Assembly (NCBI GenBank): GCA_947247005.1
Contig: OX365953.1
Span: 25,480,784-25,544,783, forward strand
Length of the DNA: 64,000 nt
Direction: 5' to 3'
From: Spisula solida
Lineage: Eukaryota; Mollusca; Bivalvia; Venerida; Mactridae
Under the pieces are notes generated by a model. That model was not told where the DNA came from, did not search any database, and saw nothing but the letters and a program-made list of their open reading frames with translations. Positions within the stretch are counted from its first letter, which is position 1; the number at the start of each line of letters is the position of its first letter. This document shows, piece after piece, positions 12,681 to 25,400 of this stretch. Made by a program: the position numbers and the translations under genes.

Positions 12681-13819
12681 TGACATTCGACTGGGATTTT
12701 GAAAGAAATCCGTTTCAGTGAAATTATTGAATAATAAGTGTGTAGTTACATATTACGGACACGGAGCACAAACAAGACAATCCGTTCGTATCCGTTCGCG
12801 TGCGTTCATTGTCCATGCCTTATTCGGAAAATCCGTTGTTTGTCAGGCTATATAAGTGATAAAACGTCCGTTGCATGTACGTTCCTTATACGGTGACAGA
12901 CATATTGTTCGTTATTCGACCGTTCCTTGCCAGATATTTGTTCAGTGCTTATCACGCGGATGTCCAGTAGACATGAAAGGTAATTGACTACTGCTTGACA
13001 TGTAAACTAACTACCGGAAGTGTTCTAGATTGGCAAGGAACGCTTGGCACTGCTTGGCACTGCTGGAGCGATTGTGTAATGGTGCTTGAATCGCGGGATT
13101 TTTTTTTATACGTTGGAAGTTCGTTTATGTCATCCGGTAATTTGTGACTACATGTACAGCCTTAGCAACCGTTATCTGCGGTAGTCCACTGAAAAGAGTG
13201 AAATATATGATATTCTCTTATGAAATTACATTAGAGCATATTTTTGTTAATGTTTTATCCATACATTGAGTACCTTGTGAATTATAGTGTATTTGTTATA
13301 AATTAATTCTAATTTCATAATTTGAAAATCAGATTGTTTAATGAAGTATTCTAGGAATGTTTAGATACATGCAATTTGTTTGAATGTTGCTGACTGGAAG
13401 AAAGTGTTCAAATGTTTTACTCTTTGTCTTGTACTACGTGAAATGATGACCAGTCCATCCTATGTAACGTTATAATTATGTAAGTAACCCGTGTTATGAC
13501 GTCATACTGCGTACCACAATATCAGGTGTGATATATTGGAATACTCTATGTCTTTTTAGTGTAAGACTCTGGTACAGTACTTTTAGAACAATTGTCTAGA
13601 GGAATCCATTTTTCCAAGAACATGTTTTGTAATTTAATTAACATCTTTTTTTCTGCCAGTTTTCTTCATAAATACGATTAGCCTACAATGAAGAGACTTA
13701 GCTGATGTGGTGAAACTTTCCTTAAACGACCAAATAAAACTTGACCAACGTGTGAGAGTAACAGAGTCTATTCTCAATAGTCATAATTAGCACTAGCCTT
13801 TCACATATAACACAAAAAA
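12681..13819. other. Non-coding stretch with an inverted motif pair
   Basis: No gene recognised. Between 12770 and 13090 the DNA is less AT-rich and repeats 'tccgttcg'-type words. 'gttccttgcca' (about 12922) and its inverted match 'tggcaaggaac' (about 13030) form an isolated dyad about 110 bp apart. No transposon ends are otherwise clear. Confidence 0.4.
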
Positions 13820-14149
13820 CAGTGTGGACATTCACGTGCTATATAACGTAATATTTGGCTAAGAATGTAGGTAAAATTGGTCTACATAAAGTTAAAACAA
13901 CCGTAAGAATTCTATTCTTTGAGCGATTTTTAACGAAACATCCTCGATGCCCAACCCGAAATTAAGTATTATCTATGACACTTCAAAAGTGTACAGTAAT
14001 TGCCCGAAAGTGACCCAACTGCTATCCAGACAGTTTAAATTGGTCGAAGAATAAAATATTTACAGTTGGTTTTATCTTTTTGTTGACATATTTCTACTTG
14101 CGTTCTTAGCCACAATTTACTGCACATACCACGTGGTATGTCCACACTG
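13820..14149. mobile_element. Intact 330-bp MITE with ~50-bp inverted ends (reference copy)
   Basis: The left end is 'cagtgtggacattcacgtgc' and the inverted right end reads 'cagtgtggacataccacgtg'. The homology continues through 'ggctaagaa' to about 50 bp. The right terminus holds an 18-bp perfect palindrome, 'acataccacgtggtatgt'. No coding capacity. The CAGTG start is reminiscent of hAT-type ends, but I see no convincing 8-bp target duplication, so the superfamily is left open. Copies 1-3 lie at 8963, 10045 and 12448. Confidence 0.8.
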
Positions 14150-14828
14150 TATAGCACATAGTGATGATAATAGTATGACGATATCAGTAACGTATTGAAT
14201 GTTGATACAACTTTCCATTCATTTGTATGTATACATCATAGTCCCTTTGATCCAGGATCAGATTGAAATTCAAGGTTGGATAGGCTTTACCCAAAGGAAA
14301 CAATCAAAGCAACATTTTCCCTTCATCATTGATATCCATTTTCTCATGCAGTATGTCTTCTTAAACTTTTTGACAGCTGAAATTAGGATTTGTAGCTTAT
14401 TAGTTGCGTTGTTTCTTTTTCTTGCGCCCTACCATCCCCTATTCATTTACGTATTTTCTTTTTGTTGAGTACCACCAAGAATCATTTTTGCAGTTACAGG
14501 ATTAATTATACAATTGACAGTGTTTAATGAACGTTTTAGGACTTTTTGAAAACTGAAACTAAAACTTGCAGTGGTTAATTTCATATGCTCGCCGTGTGCT
14601 TGTGGCATGTGTTATTTCTGTTTTATGTGCTCGGCTGTTTCCGTTGAGTGCTGCGTTACCCGTCCGATGTCCGACGAGAACCCAACTATAACCAGCTCCA
14701 CAAAACAGCCAAGCAGATAAAGGCATAATGATGCAAAGTCCTGCTACATTGTACGTACGTATACGTATATACCCGGCAAAAATGTCGGACTGGTAAAGTT
14801 ACACAAAACAGACCCGGATCCACCGGGG

Positions 14829-14853
14829 GGCACAGGGGGCCCGTGCCCCCCAG
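14829..14853. repeat. GC-rich hairpin in AT-rich DNA
   Basis: 'ggggggcac' pairs with 'gtgcccccc' across a short 'aggggg' loop. It is a strong G/C stem in otherwise AT-rich DNA and is probably part of a dispersed repeat ending or starting here. Confidence 0.6.
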
Positions 14854-15680
14854 CTAGCCTCGGAGTGACCATTTTATACTTCCAAAAAATGTTAAAATCC
14901 TTAAAATATTCCCAATCGATATGAAAATTGTACTGTAAGGTACAGTCCTATCAATGTTGATTTATTTCTCTGTAATAGTTGATCCGTACGACAGGTGTTA
15001 GGGGAATTATTATATGTCTGATTAAGGAATAGGTCTAGACATCGATGTCGTCTTGATTTAACTATGAAGTGGAACTCCATCTGGAACATATCCCTTCTAT
15101 ACATATACTGATATTCTGATGTGAGTATAAACATAGTACAAACCGACTTCTGGGGCAAGTTCGAAATAGAGGTCAAGTTTTATTTGATCCGTTTATATAG
15201 TGGTTACCACGGTTCTACTTCCCTAGTCCTTGCGTGACAATTTAGATGGACGTTTAGAAGAAGTAGGTGTCTCATTAGCCCATGTAGATGGTGCCCCTAA
15301 AAAGACTGTTACTTCACACTTACAACGATAAGTACTGCAGCTAGATCACATACAATGCTGCATTTCTGATATCTTCTTCAAGTTCTATGATTGCAATCCA
15401 GTATTCTACCGATGGAGGTATACGTTAAAATATTTATTTCCAATGTTGTTTATATACTATAACATAGCACAGTAGAACCTGTGGTTCTTGGTCCTTTAAA
15501 ATAGCAACAACTTGCTTTGTACAGTCCGTATGATTATATGCCAGGTCGTGCTTGTATTAAATCGGCCTGTATAATATCGTGGTCACGAATCCAATCAGAT
15601 CGCCGTGTGATGATCCGTGCGTTGGACTAATCGGGCCAGAGTAATTAAAGTTTCTTTTGACATATACATAGCACCTCATC

Positions 15681-15800
15681 GACCGGCGTCCGCACGATGC
15701 CTGGACACCGGATACACATCTGGTATACGGACAATGTCCGGCGTCCAAACGATACTTTGACACCGGATACACATCTGATATAGGGACAATGTCCGGCGTC
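15681..15800. repeat. 55-bp tandem duplication, about 2.2 copies
   Basis: 'caccggatacacatctg' recurs at 15706 and 15761, and 'ccggcgtcc' at three positions, giving a period of 55 bp. Within each unit 'ggacaatgtccgg' is a partial dyad. No coding meaning seen. Confidence 0.8.
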
Positions 15801-18130
15801 CGGGTAAATTGTGACCAAGGTATTTTAAAAACACGCACTTGTTTTCAACAACCAAATCTGATATACCTATTGAGTGGATGTAAAGCACATGTTATGCAGT
15901 AATGACTACAGTACAATCACAAAGTATAGCATATAGACATTAATGATGTTACAATCACATAGTACAACAAACAGACAATAGTGATTGTGATAATTTATTT
16001 ATACATACATAGTTTAAGTTTCAAACAGAATAAAATTTTAAGATTTCAACAAACACAATAAGTGTATCACTGAAGAGTGAATAAATAAATATTTTTTACA
16101 GTTTTGAAAAATAAATAACTGAAACAGTTCGGTGACCACGTCGCATATATTGGCACAAATCTTGCATTTTTAATGCATACTCACAAATTGCTTTGACAAA
16201 ACATATCCATAGTAATTCACAATGTCCGATAATCAGCAGTAATCCAATATGACAACACGATACATTATGCATATATTAATTATATTTGCAATATAAAAAC
16301 TAAACATAGGTATAAGCATACATTACATGATTGGAACAACAACAAATGGACATCATTCCATAGTTAGGGGATTGCAAATATGTTCATAACGTAATTCTGA
16401 GTCTGTTTCCGGGATTTGGAAACAACATGCACATAACACATTTTGGGGGTTTATTTAAGTCTGTGTTGTCGAGTTGGATTTTACTAATTTATTTTACGTT
16501 GATTGTGAAATCATGTAAATCACTCTCGACACCTCATTCCTGATGGTATCTATCACCACAAGGGTATGGGAGAAGAAGAACCAGCCTTCCCAATGTTTTA
16601 ACGATGGAGCGTCAAGCGCGGGAAATACTGTTACCATTTTTATTTTACATCTATTATTATATAATTATCACAATATGCACTACATGATGTTGTATTTGTT
16701 TATTGGTTATAAGTATGTTTGTATTTTATACCAAATAAAGATATGTTATGTATATTTTATTGTTATAACCACATCAGTAACATTTTAACAACATTATTAT
16801 TATCACCATTATGTTTAAGACACAAAGGGATTTCATCCAAGTTACTAAGTTTAGAATCTTAAAATCAAGTGTTTTGATCTACTTTGAGATTAGGATTTCT
16901 TGGGTTATGCTGATCTCAGCCTGTCCGTGAGTATGATCCATTTATAGTACGGTTTTCTTAACCATTTTGTATAGAACTGTTGGAATGTCTAGCCTTCCAA
17001 TTCTCCAGAGAGGACAGCTGTTCCCATAGATTGTCTGCTACTTAATAGGAAGATACGTATTGGCTACCATTCAAAATTAACGCGACGTGTCTGGTATCGC
17101 ATTTAAATATCAACTGTCGTATTTAACCCTTCTAAATCAGTTTAATACCATGGCCAACTTGTATAACCACACCCTGCCTACCGGTGTATTCATTTAAAGA
17201 AAAATATCGCTAAGACTTTCGGCGAATTTCTATTATAATACCATGAAAACATAACCATCCCAATGGAAAACATTGCAATTCCATGGAACAAGTTGTGCAA
17301 CATTTGACTCCAACCACCTAGTTGTACGGTACGATTCCGCGATATGCTGACGAATGTGTACGATAAGATGATATCCCTCATAGAATTCCGTGCCAATAGA
17401 TATACAGTTAACGTACTATGAATAATATCGTAGTTTCTCATACAGGAACTTTTCTTCCAGCAATCAATATACTGCATTCAATGAGCTGGAGTTCGAAAGT
17501 TTTTATACAATGTTTATAACATTTCAAATCTCGTATGTTCAATAAATTAAGGCATGGCATTATTTGAATATAGAATAAGATGCCATGTGAAGCTGATTGG
17601 GACAGCGGATGTACGCATGTGTGCGTTGGCAATATTAGCATGGTAAATTCTATGAAAAAGGAAATGAGAGAAAATGCCGTTTGTGATGGCAGTGACATTG
17701 TAAAGATAGGAACTATTTATCATTCTCAATTTATATAGCTGAATGGATTTATTATAACAGAAAACAACAACCTCTCTAGGATCGCACCTGCTCTGTATGG
17801 TCACATCTTTTCTTGAGCAACAACCTATTTACAACGGCATTAGTTGTATTTACTTATTTAAGCAATCACTTAGAGAACGGCAGACCGAGTGCTAACCAAG
17901 CCGACATTTAAAATGGTATTCATTGACCCCTTGCTTGGTATTCAGCATTGGAATGGGAAACCGGTGTCTCTTCTATAATACCCTCGTGTGGGATTAATGA
18001 GTAATCTAGAATGATTTGTAGAGAGATTGACTGTTCAACATCCGACCTAAATAAATTAGTATAAACCAATTTCAACACTCTCCCCCAAAACAGCATTGCT
18101 CCGGATATATAATATAATATTATTCTATCA

Positions 18131-18280
18131 CAGTAAAGTTCGGATAAGAAATCAAGTTCAATTATTTCGAAATCATGCAGACATTTGCTATAATTGAAAG
18201 AAATCAAAGTTTTAAATTAGGACCAAGTTGTCTGAATCATTATTTACTTCTTGTCTGATCTTATTAGCGGAACTTTACTG
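18131..18280. mobile_element. 150-bp MITE, 'cagtaaagttc' ends (copy 1)
   Basis: Starts 'cagtaaagttcggataagaa' and ends with the inverted form 'ttattagcggaactttactg', followed by TA. The terminal 11 bp match exactly and homology continues with mismatches. The interior shares 'catgcagacatttgctataa'-like sequence, inverted, with the copy at 23326. The TA on the right and the CAG ends suggest a Tc1/mariner-pogo type non-autonomous element. It lies downstream of the LHFPL gene. Confidence 0.75.
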
Positions 18281-19207
18281 TAAAACAAAATAACATTCGG
18301 TATTGCCTTTGTAATGATGACAGAATCAAACGGTACTTGTTTGAAATACATAAATGTAAAGTTTGAAGAAATAGATAGATCGACAATCGCACTGAAAATG
18401 TCAACTCGTACTACTTGAAGTGAGCTATGTAAACATATATCCGACATACCATTCTAACTGCCAGGTCGGTAATACTTCACTCTCCTATTGCACAAAACAC
18501 CAAGCTACTATCCGGCAGTCAGCCTCAATGTACGAGCATGCAATTAAAATAGTTCCATAGTCCTCTAGTACATGTACAAACCTGTAATAGATTTAATCAA
18601 AAACGAAATACATATTCCGGTATGTCGTTCCGATGACGAGATGCACGTGTATAACAAAATAATTAAACAAAACATAATGTTTAGTGCGCATGCGCATGCA
18701 CACAATGTGTGGCAAGCACAGAGATCCATATTATTACTGTTCACGCTTTTCTTGAATATATGTTTGTTGGACAAACTAAAATTGACACACGTGTAACAAT
18801 GTTGGCGGAGAAATCCATGTCCTTACAAACACCACCCATCTCGTCAGTCAAACATTCACGGCAAATGATTGTTTTAAATGTCGTACAAGAACAAGCATAT
18901 CATCAGTATAGTGTACAAGCAGACATCACAATACAACACACGTTGGTGAAATAACTCCGCTAAATGTTGTGTACTTTAGTCCAATATACCGTCCCATGTA
19001 TGCTAGAACTTCTCGTTTGGAAGTACATGTACAATATAATTGCATGTATTACACTGTATTTACACAATAATTGTATAGGGTATTAGGACGACACACACTG
19101 GATTGTAGCTTGTATAATTAAGGGTTGAATATATCTGGATGGAATAATATCTGTCTCCGTGATCACAACACACGTAACTCAATAACCTCCGTCCGACACT
19201 CCCTGTG
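18281..19207. other. Region 3' of the LHFPL gene
   Basis: Probably contains the LHFPL 3' UTR, since transcription runs leftwards through here. I could not fix a polyadenylation signal with confidence. No other gene is recognisable. Confidence 0.4.
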
Positions 19208-19437
19208 TCATGCTTTCATATTATACCCTACACTATCACTGTTTTCATCAGCACTAAAATAAGATAAAATTGGACAAAATATTGAAACAGCAGCTCCGAC
19301 GATAGCTAGAACATATGTCCAGCCTATATGACAGGATCCGGAATGATAGACGTTAGCATTATCTCCACAATATAACCGTAAATAGTTCGAGTCGAATCCC
19401 AGTGGGTAGACCAATAAACCGGAGGCCATAAGGAACA
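19208..19437 (-). CDS. LHFPL gene, coding exon 2 (residues 135-210)
   Basis: Carries the end of helix 3, the second outer loop with Cys158 and Cys170, helix 4 and a short cytosolic tail ending M-K-A, then TGA. The acceptor is at 19438-19439. The preceding tract reads 'tttctatttcag' on the coding strand. The Y-P-L-G-F-D-S then Y-C-G-D then C-H-I-G-W order matches the family's conserved second loop. Confidence 0.88.
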
Positions 19438-22400
19438 CTGAAATAGAAATAAAATGGGTTTTAGTCGAAGTTGTAATAATCTGGTAAATGTTGTCATATA
19501 CACTGTTCTTTTCAACAAAAAACTCGTTTATTCAGGTCCGTCACGTGGTTACATAACATTGTGTATATAAACATTTCGATTTCTCCTATTAATTTATAAC
19601 TTACACATATTATATATATGAGTTTATGGCTTGGTACATAAGGTTTTGATTCTCACTGCCGTTATATCCGATTAAAATGTATTAAACAATAATTTTAAAT
19701 GCTTTGTTTTGATATTACTTTCTTTGTTTACAAGTGACACCCCTGAATAAACGGACTATACAACATCGTTGTTATATTTGTTGGTATAACAACATTCGCT
19801 CGTAAAACAACCCAGAACCACAAACGAGGGTATGAAAGTGCGCCTAGGTTCGCAAATATAATCAATGGTATTCACTACATTAATGTCATCTAATAAAATT
19901 GATAAACTAACTAAAACTTTTTAATTTTTAACAAAAATCATGAATGAAAGAAAAAATGGCTTGAACTATTAAACTGTTTCTTATTGTACATATTTAATAT
20001 TTGCTTTGTACATGCATTTGTATGTATGTATTGTTCTTTGTATGTTTGTCATCTTCCTTTGTGTGTTCATTTGTATTTGGCCAAAGGCACAATAGTGCCG
20101 ATTGGCTAATAAATTGAATTGAATTGTTATTTTGTACATGATTGCGATTTTATGATGAACTAATTATATAATCAATAAATAATGTTGATCACCTGTTCTT
20201 TCTGAAGTGGAGAATTCTTCATGAAGAGCTTTGAACTAACTAATATGTTATACCAACAAGTATATGCTATGGAACAGCTATAGCTAATCACTCATTAAAA
20301 GTTAATATAAGTACTCCCTATTTGTAATACTAATAATTTATTTTATTTTACGTAATTTTCAATTAATCATTTGGTTAGACTATGTGATAACCGAGAACCC
20401 GATATATTGCGTAAAGTACAAATGAATGTAGCCTAATGTAAGAATTGTATCGTGAAATCTCAAATCTGAACATTTATCGTACCAGCAAACCAAAATAATT
20501 ACTTTTGTGGAAAGTATATTTAGATTTCTGGCTTCACGATTATTGTCTACTATATGTAAATATATGCGCCTCGAATTAAATTCTGAAATTGATATGTATG
20601 CTGATGACACTGTATTATAAAGCAAATAACTTAAATGTTATTCAATTAAAGCCAGTTGTAATTACATTGCAACAAGCAGAAATGAAGAGAATAATTGCTA
20701 TAAACCGCTTATGAACAATCATTACGACAAAGCAGAGGCAGCTACGCCTTATTTTGTCGGACGTTGTTTGTGGGACCCATTGGATTACGCAAACATGTAC
20801 AATACTGTCCATGTATTCATTACCATAATTAGATCCTATCACTGGTCAACCAAATTCTCGATTTACATCTGAGGTACATTTAACAATACGAGGATTGTTC
20901 AAATAAAATGCAAGTGATGCTATATCTTTTTTGTATCAATAACGTTTTAAACAAAGTGAACTGTGTATCAAAGATTAGCTTTAAATTGATGCCTAACATT
21001 GATTCCTCACAATTATCAAGCATATAACAAAAATGAGGAAGATAAGAGCAGTTTGGATACCCCTATCTGCTTTGAGACGTCCGCACACATGCCCTCGCAA
21101 ACTGTCCAAAGCAATATTGAAAATATTTTCTAAATAAAAAAAGTCGACCGTTTATAAATGTAATGACCATGAACGAGACGTGGGTCCATCTTGTCACCCA
21201 TGCGACGGACCAATAAAACAAATATGGGCCAGCAAGGACATAAAAAATGATCGCATTGCAAAACGCACCATGGGCGCCAGTAGAAATATACACCTTTTTC
21301 TACATAAACCTAGTTTCTACCATTCAATGTACAATGGATAAATGCCAAGATTAACGAAGGTTACTTCCTTCAGAAATGGAAGACAATCGCTGCACAGCCA
21401 CAGGTTTGAAAGATGGCATGCTGTTACACACCAATGAACCGCAACATGCAGCAGCCATTAACGCGACTTTCTAGGAAGCGTAAAGGGTATTGAGCTTTCC
21501 GATCATCCTTAAGTTTGTCAAGCATTGTCCCTTGTGACCTCCATTTGTTTCCACGACTCATAAAATGCATTATCGGAAGAAATATCAGGTACGTTAAGAT
21601 CTCGGTTTGGCTCTTGTCCAGAATATGCCAAGTGTACCTAGGAATGATAATAAAATCGCATTTTAAAATGAATTATTCGACTGAAACTTAGCATATACAT
21701 CGGAGATGAATACTGCAAGGGGATCAAAACCTTATATCAATGATCCATTTTATGGGCTTATTTGCATTTCAATTTAAACAACCCTCGTATGTGTACATTA
21801 TATAAGTATCATTAATGGCCTTGTCTAATAACTGTCTGGACGTCACATATACCCCCTATATAATAAGCCACTGTAGACTGTGCGGGCCCACAATTGGTAC
21901 TTCACGAAAAAGTTAAACCACTTATCGGTTAAGCAGTAGGTGTATAATGTATTGATGTACGGGTTCATGAAGCTATGCCACACAACTCTTCGGGTGTTGT
22001 ATTCGTATAAAATGTTCGAACAGAGCGATATATTGAGCTTTGACCGAAGCGTTTATCAGGTATTGACCGGGCCGGGAATTACAACCAATACTTACACTCA
22101 GCACTCAAATATTGAAATTAACTCTTTTGAGGCCAATTGCGACATTTTTTGAGAAGAAGTTTGCAAGAAGTTGTTATAATGCAAAATTGGCACTAAATAT
22201 TCTTTTTGACTTACTTCCTAGTGTATTTGTAAGCTACAAGTGTAGTGTAATTTATCAGTCTGAGTGCTGAGTGTGGCACTCAGATCCAATTATTACATCT
22301 GTACTTCATAAATAGTACACAATGGCAAAGAAAATGTATCAAATGTAACTTTCAACAATCAAATAACAATTTCATACATTTTCCTCATTCAGATTTGAAA

Positions 22401-25400
22401 TCTAAAACAAATAATGGCGCATTATATTACATTTTCAATATTTGAGTGTAAGTTGTAAGTATTGGTTGTTATTCCGGGCCCAGAATCAAGTTCTCTGTGA
22501 ACTGGACCTTGAACGTAAAAACCTCAAATTAATAGGGGTCACATATCCTGTTCGTTTAATGAATGACTGTAATGGAATGCTCGGAGAGTATTTGGTTTCA
22601 CGTCGAACATGCTTCATGGCTTTTAAACAAAGTTTAACCAGAAAAGCCCCCACTATCATAGCGTTCAATAATTTGGTGACCTGACTGCTGGAATTGTTAT
22701 CCGAGCGTTCAACATTGGTTTTTCATTGACTAGAACGTAAATCGTTGAACTTATTATTCCTGTAGGATTATTCTCCTGTTACAAAGTGATGTCATAGAGA
22801 ATTGTCTTTCATAACGTTAATGCAACTTTATCCCCCTTAGAAACCTTGAGCAAAGCATGTAAAAGGAATGTCTTATAGTACATAATTATGCCATTAATGT
22901 TGTCTAATTTACTACATAATTACAAGCTTGGATATCCAATTTATCCAGTGGGGCGGGTCATGTACATACCGGGTCGAGGCATAGCTTCTGTCTATGAACG
23001 GCAAATATTTGTTTAATCCTTTCATTAATAAAATGCATCTCATAATTCATAATCGTTTATCATACATTTGTTTGGAAATGAAACAGTTTGTTTCTGCGCT
23101 GGATTCAGGGCTGCACGTTTATTAAATTTACGGGCCTTAAGATACTTTTTCAAAGAATGAACTTGCTTGCATGAAGTGTTTTTTGTTTGAATTTTTTGGC
23201 TTTTTATTTATACTTCAACTAATTGAAAAGTTATACTTATATATTTAAGCTCTATTATGAGTTCTACAACTTATATTGATCACTTTAATTATCATTTTAT
23301 CTATCACCAACGGAATGTGAAAGTTCTGCTTATAAGACCAGTCAAGAAAGGTGGTCTTAATAGCGAATCGGTCTTATTAGCGGACCTTTTTTATTCTAAA
23401 TTTAATACTTTGGGACTTTACACTGGCAAAAATCTGCATGATTTCAAAATAATCAAAGTGGTCTTATTAGCGGAACTTTACTGTACTTCAACTAATTGAA
23501 AAGTTATACTTTTGTAATTAAGCGCCATTATGCTTTCTACAACTTATATTGATCCCTTTAAATATCATTTTATCTATCCCCACCGGAATATGAATGGAGA
23601 AACGCTTCTCGCATACCCTGTTGTGGTGAATTAAATCATATTCAGTTTGCCTACGTTTGCAAGATTAATCGTAGGGGTATTTTTAAACATAGCCTGAACA
23701 CGAACTTGCTGTAAATGTACAAAAATGTACTAGTTTGAAGTGCTCACTTCATTTTTATAATTACATGTCATTATAAAGAGTAGAGTTGTTCTTATAACCA
23801 ATTATTGTATAGTCGCTTTTTGTAAAACTATTACATTAGTCACATTTATTTATAATAATTACATTAATAATAACAAAATACCGAGCTTAGCCTTTATTTG
23901 CCTACGGAGGCACACTTTCTGAAAATTTGGCGACGTGCGACTCTGGATTTATAATAAATTAATACACTATCATCACCATTTTAAGATAAATGTATATTTT
24001 CTTTTGGCCGCACTGATAGCCTAGTGGTAGAGCGTCCGCTTAGTGGCTCGTGTTCGATCTCAGACCGCGATATACCAATGTCGATACTGGTATATCTTCC
24101 CTGCCTGACGCTCAGTATAGTAAGTACATGTACAGAAACTTGCATAATTATAAAAAAATGAAAAAAATGATACAGGCTCTACAGAAGGTGTTTTTTTTGC
24201 AAAATGTTTTTTTCCTTTTTTTTCAAATTTGTTTTTAAATTATGCAAGTTCCTTTGGTTCAAGGTAACTGCTGGATCACATGACAAATTATTGATTAATG
24301 TTTATATCAAACGAATGGCTTGACACAGTGTCGATTAGTGCAGTATCTAAAATCATAAAGCGTCAGACAAATGTCTTGACGCAGTATTCGAGGTCAGAAA
24401 GAAGAGACAGACAAATGTCTTGACGCAGTATTCGAGGTCAGAAAGAAGAGACAGACAAATGTCTTGACGCAGTATTCGAGGTCAGAAAGAAGAGACAGAC
24501 AAATGTCTTGACGCAGTATTCGAGGTCAGAAAGAATTGGCAGACAAATGTCTTGACGCCGTATTCGAGGTCAGAAAGAAGGGACAGACAAATGTCTTGAC
24601 GCTGTATTCGAGGTCAGAAAGAAGAGACAGACAAATGTCTTGACGCAATATTCAAGGTCATAAAGAAGTGACAGACACGTGTCTTGTCACAGCATACGAG
24701 ACAAGGAAGACGAAAGTCCATAATTGACCTCAGCAAATACTGAAATATGAAATAAATTCACTAAACCACTAGCTATGGCATTGTTTTATTATACGCAATT
24801 TAAATTTCTAGAATAACTAACTAACAATCATTAACAGATATTAAATGAATAAACCGAGCTATCTTATAAGTGTCATTATTTGCGCCTGGCTGGAGCATCT
24901 CAAACTTTATTTAATAACGATATTTCAATAATCATAGTTTGTGTGATGCAAGGACAGACCGTGATATTTACATCAAGCAATTAATGTTTCCCACCATGCC
25001 TCTTTGTTACCCGCCTTCTTGATATAAAGCGCTTCCGGTGATCGTGTTCACGCAATTTATAATAAAAGCCACCGAGCCACGGTACATGAACGGCTTGTGG
25101 AAAATGGATTTGGGAACACGATCGTGTAATTTCACGAGATAAAAATGGCAGACCACAACGATTGCAATATTCCATTCCTTAGAGACACAGTGATTGATAT
25201 CGGCTGAATACGGAAATTAAGCAGAGAAAGGGAAATTGAATCGGTTTCAGGCCATGAAAGCTAAATAAGTACCTATTCATTCATTTGGAAAAAAGGGTAA
25301 AGCTTTTATGTTATGGAAATATGCCTGTCTTTGATGAGGAGCTGGTGGTATTCATGGACACTTGTGGCGATAATAATAGTCAGAAAATATGAGTTAATTG

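Larger units (their letters stand above)
14150..18130. other. Long stretch without recognisable genes
   Basis: All frames are under 100 codons and none matches a known family. It holds a GC-rich hairpin at 14829-14853, a 55-bp duplication at 15681-15800 (both listed separately), and short ATT-type tracts near 16790. Nothing else supports a gene. Confidence 0.5.

Noticed and set aside
24312..24700. CRISPR-like array
   Set aside because: Repeats are contiguous with no unique spacers, and the context is eukaryotic.
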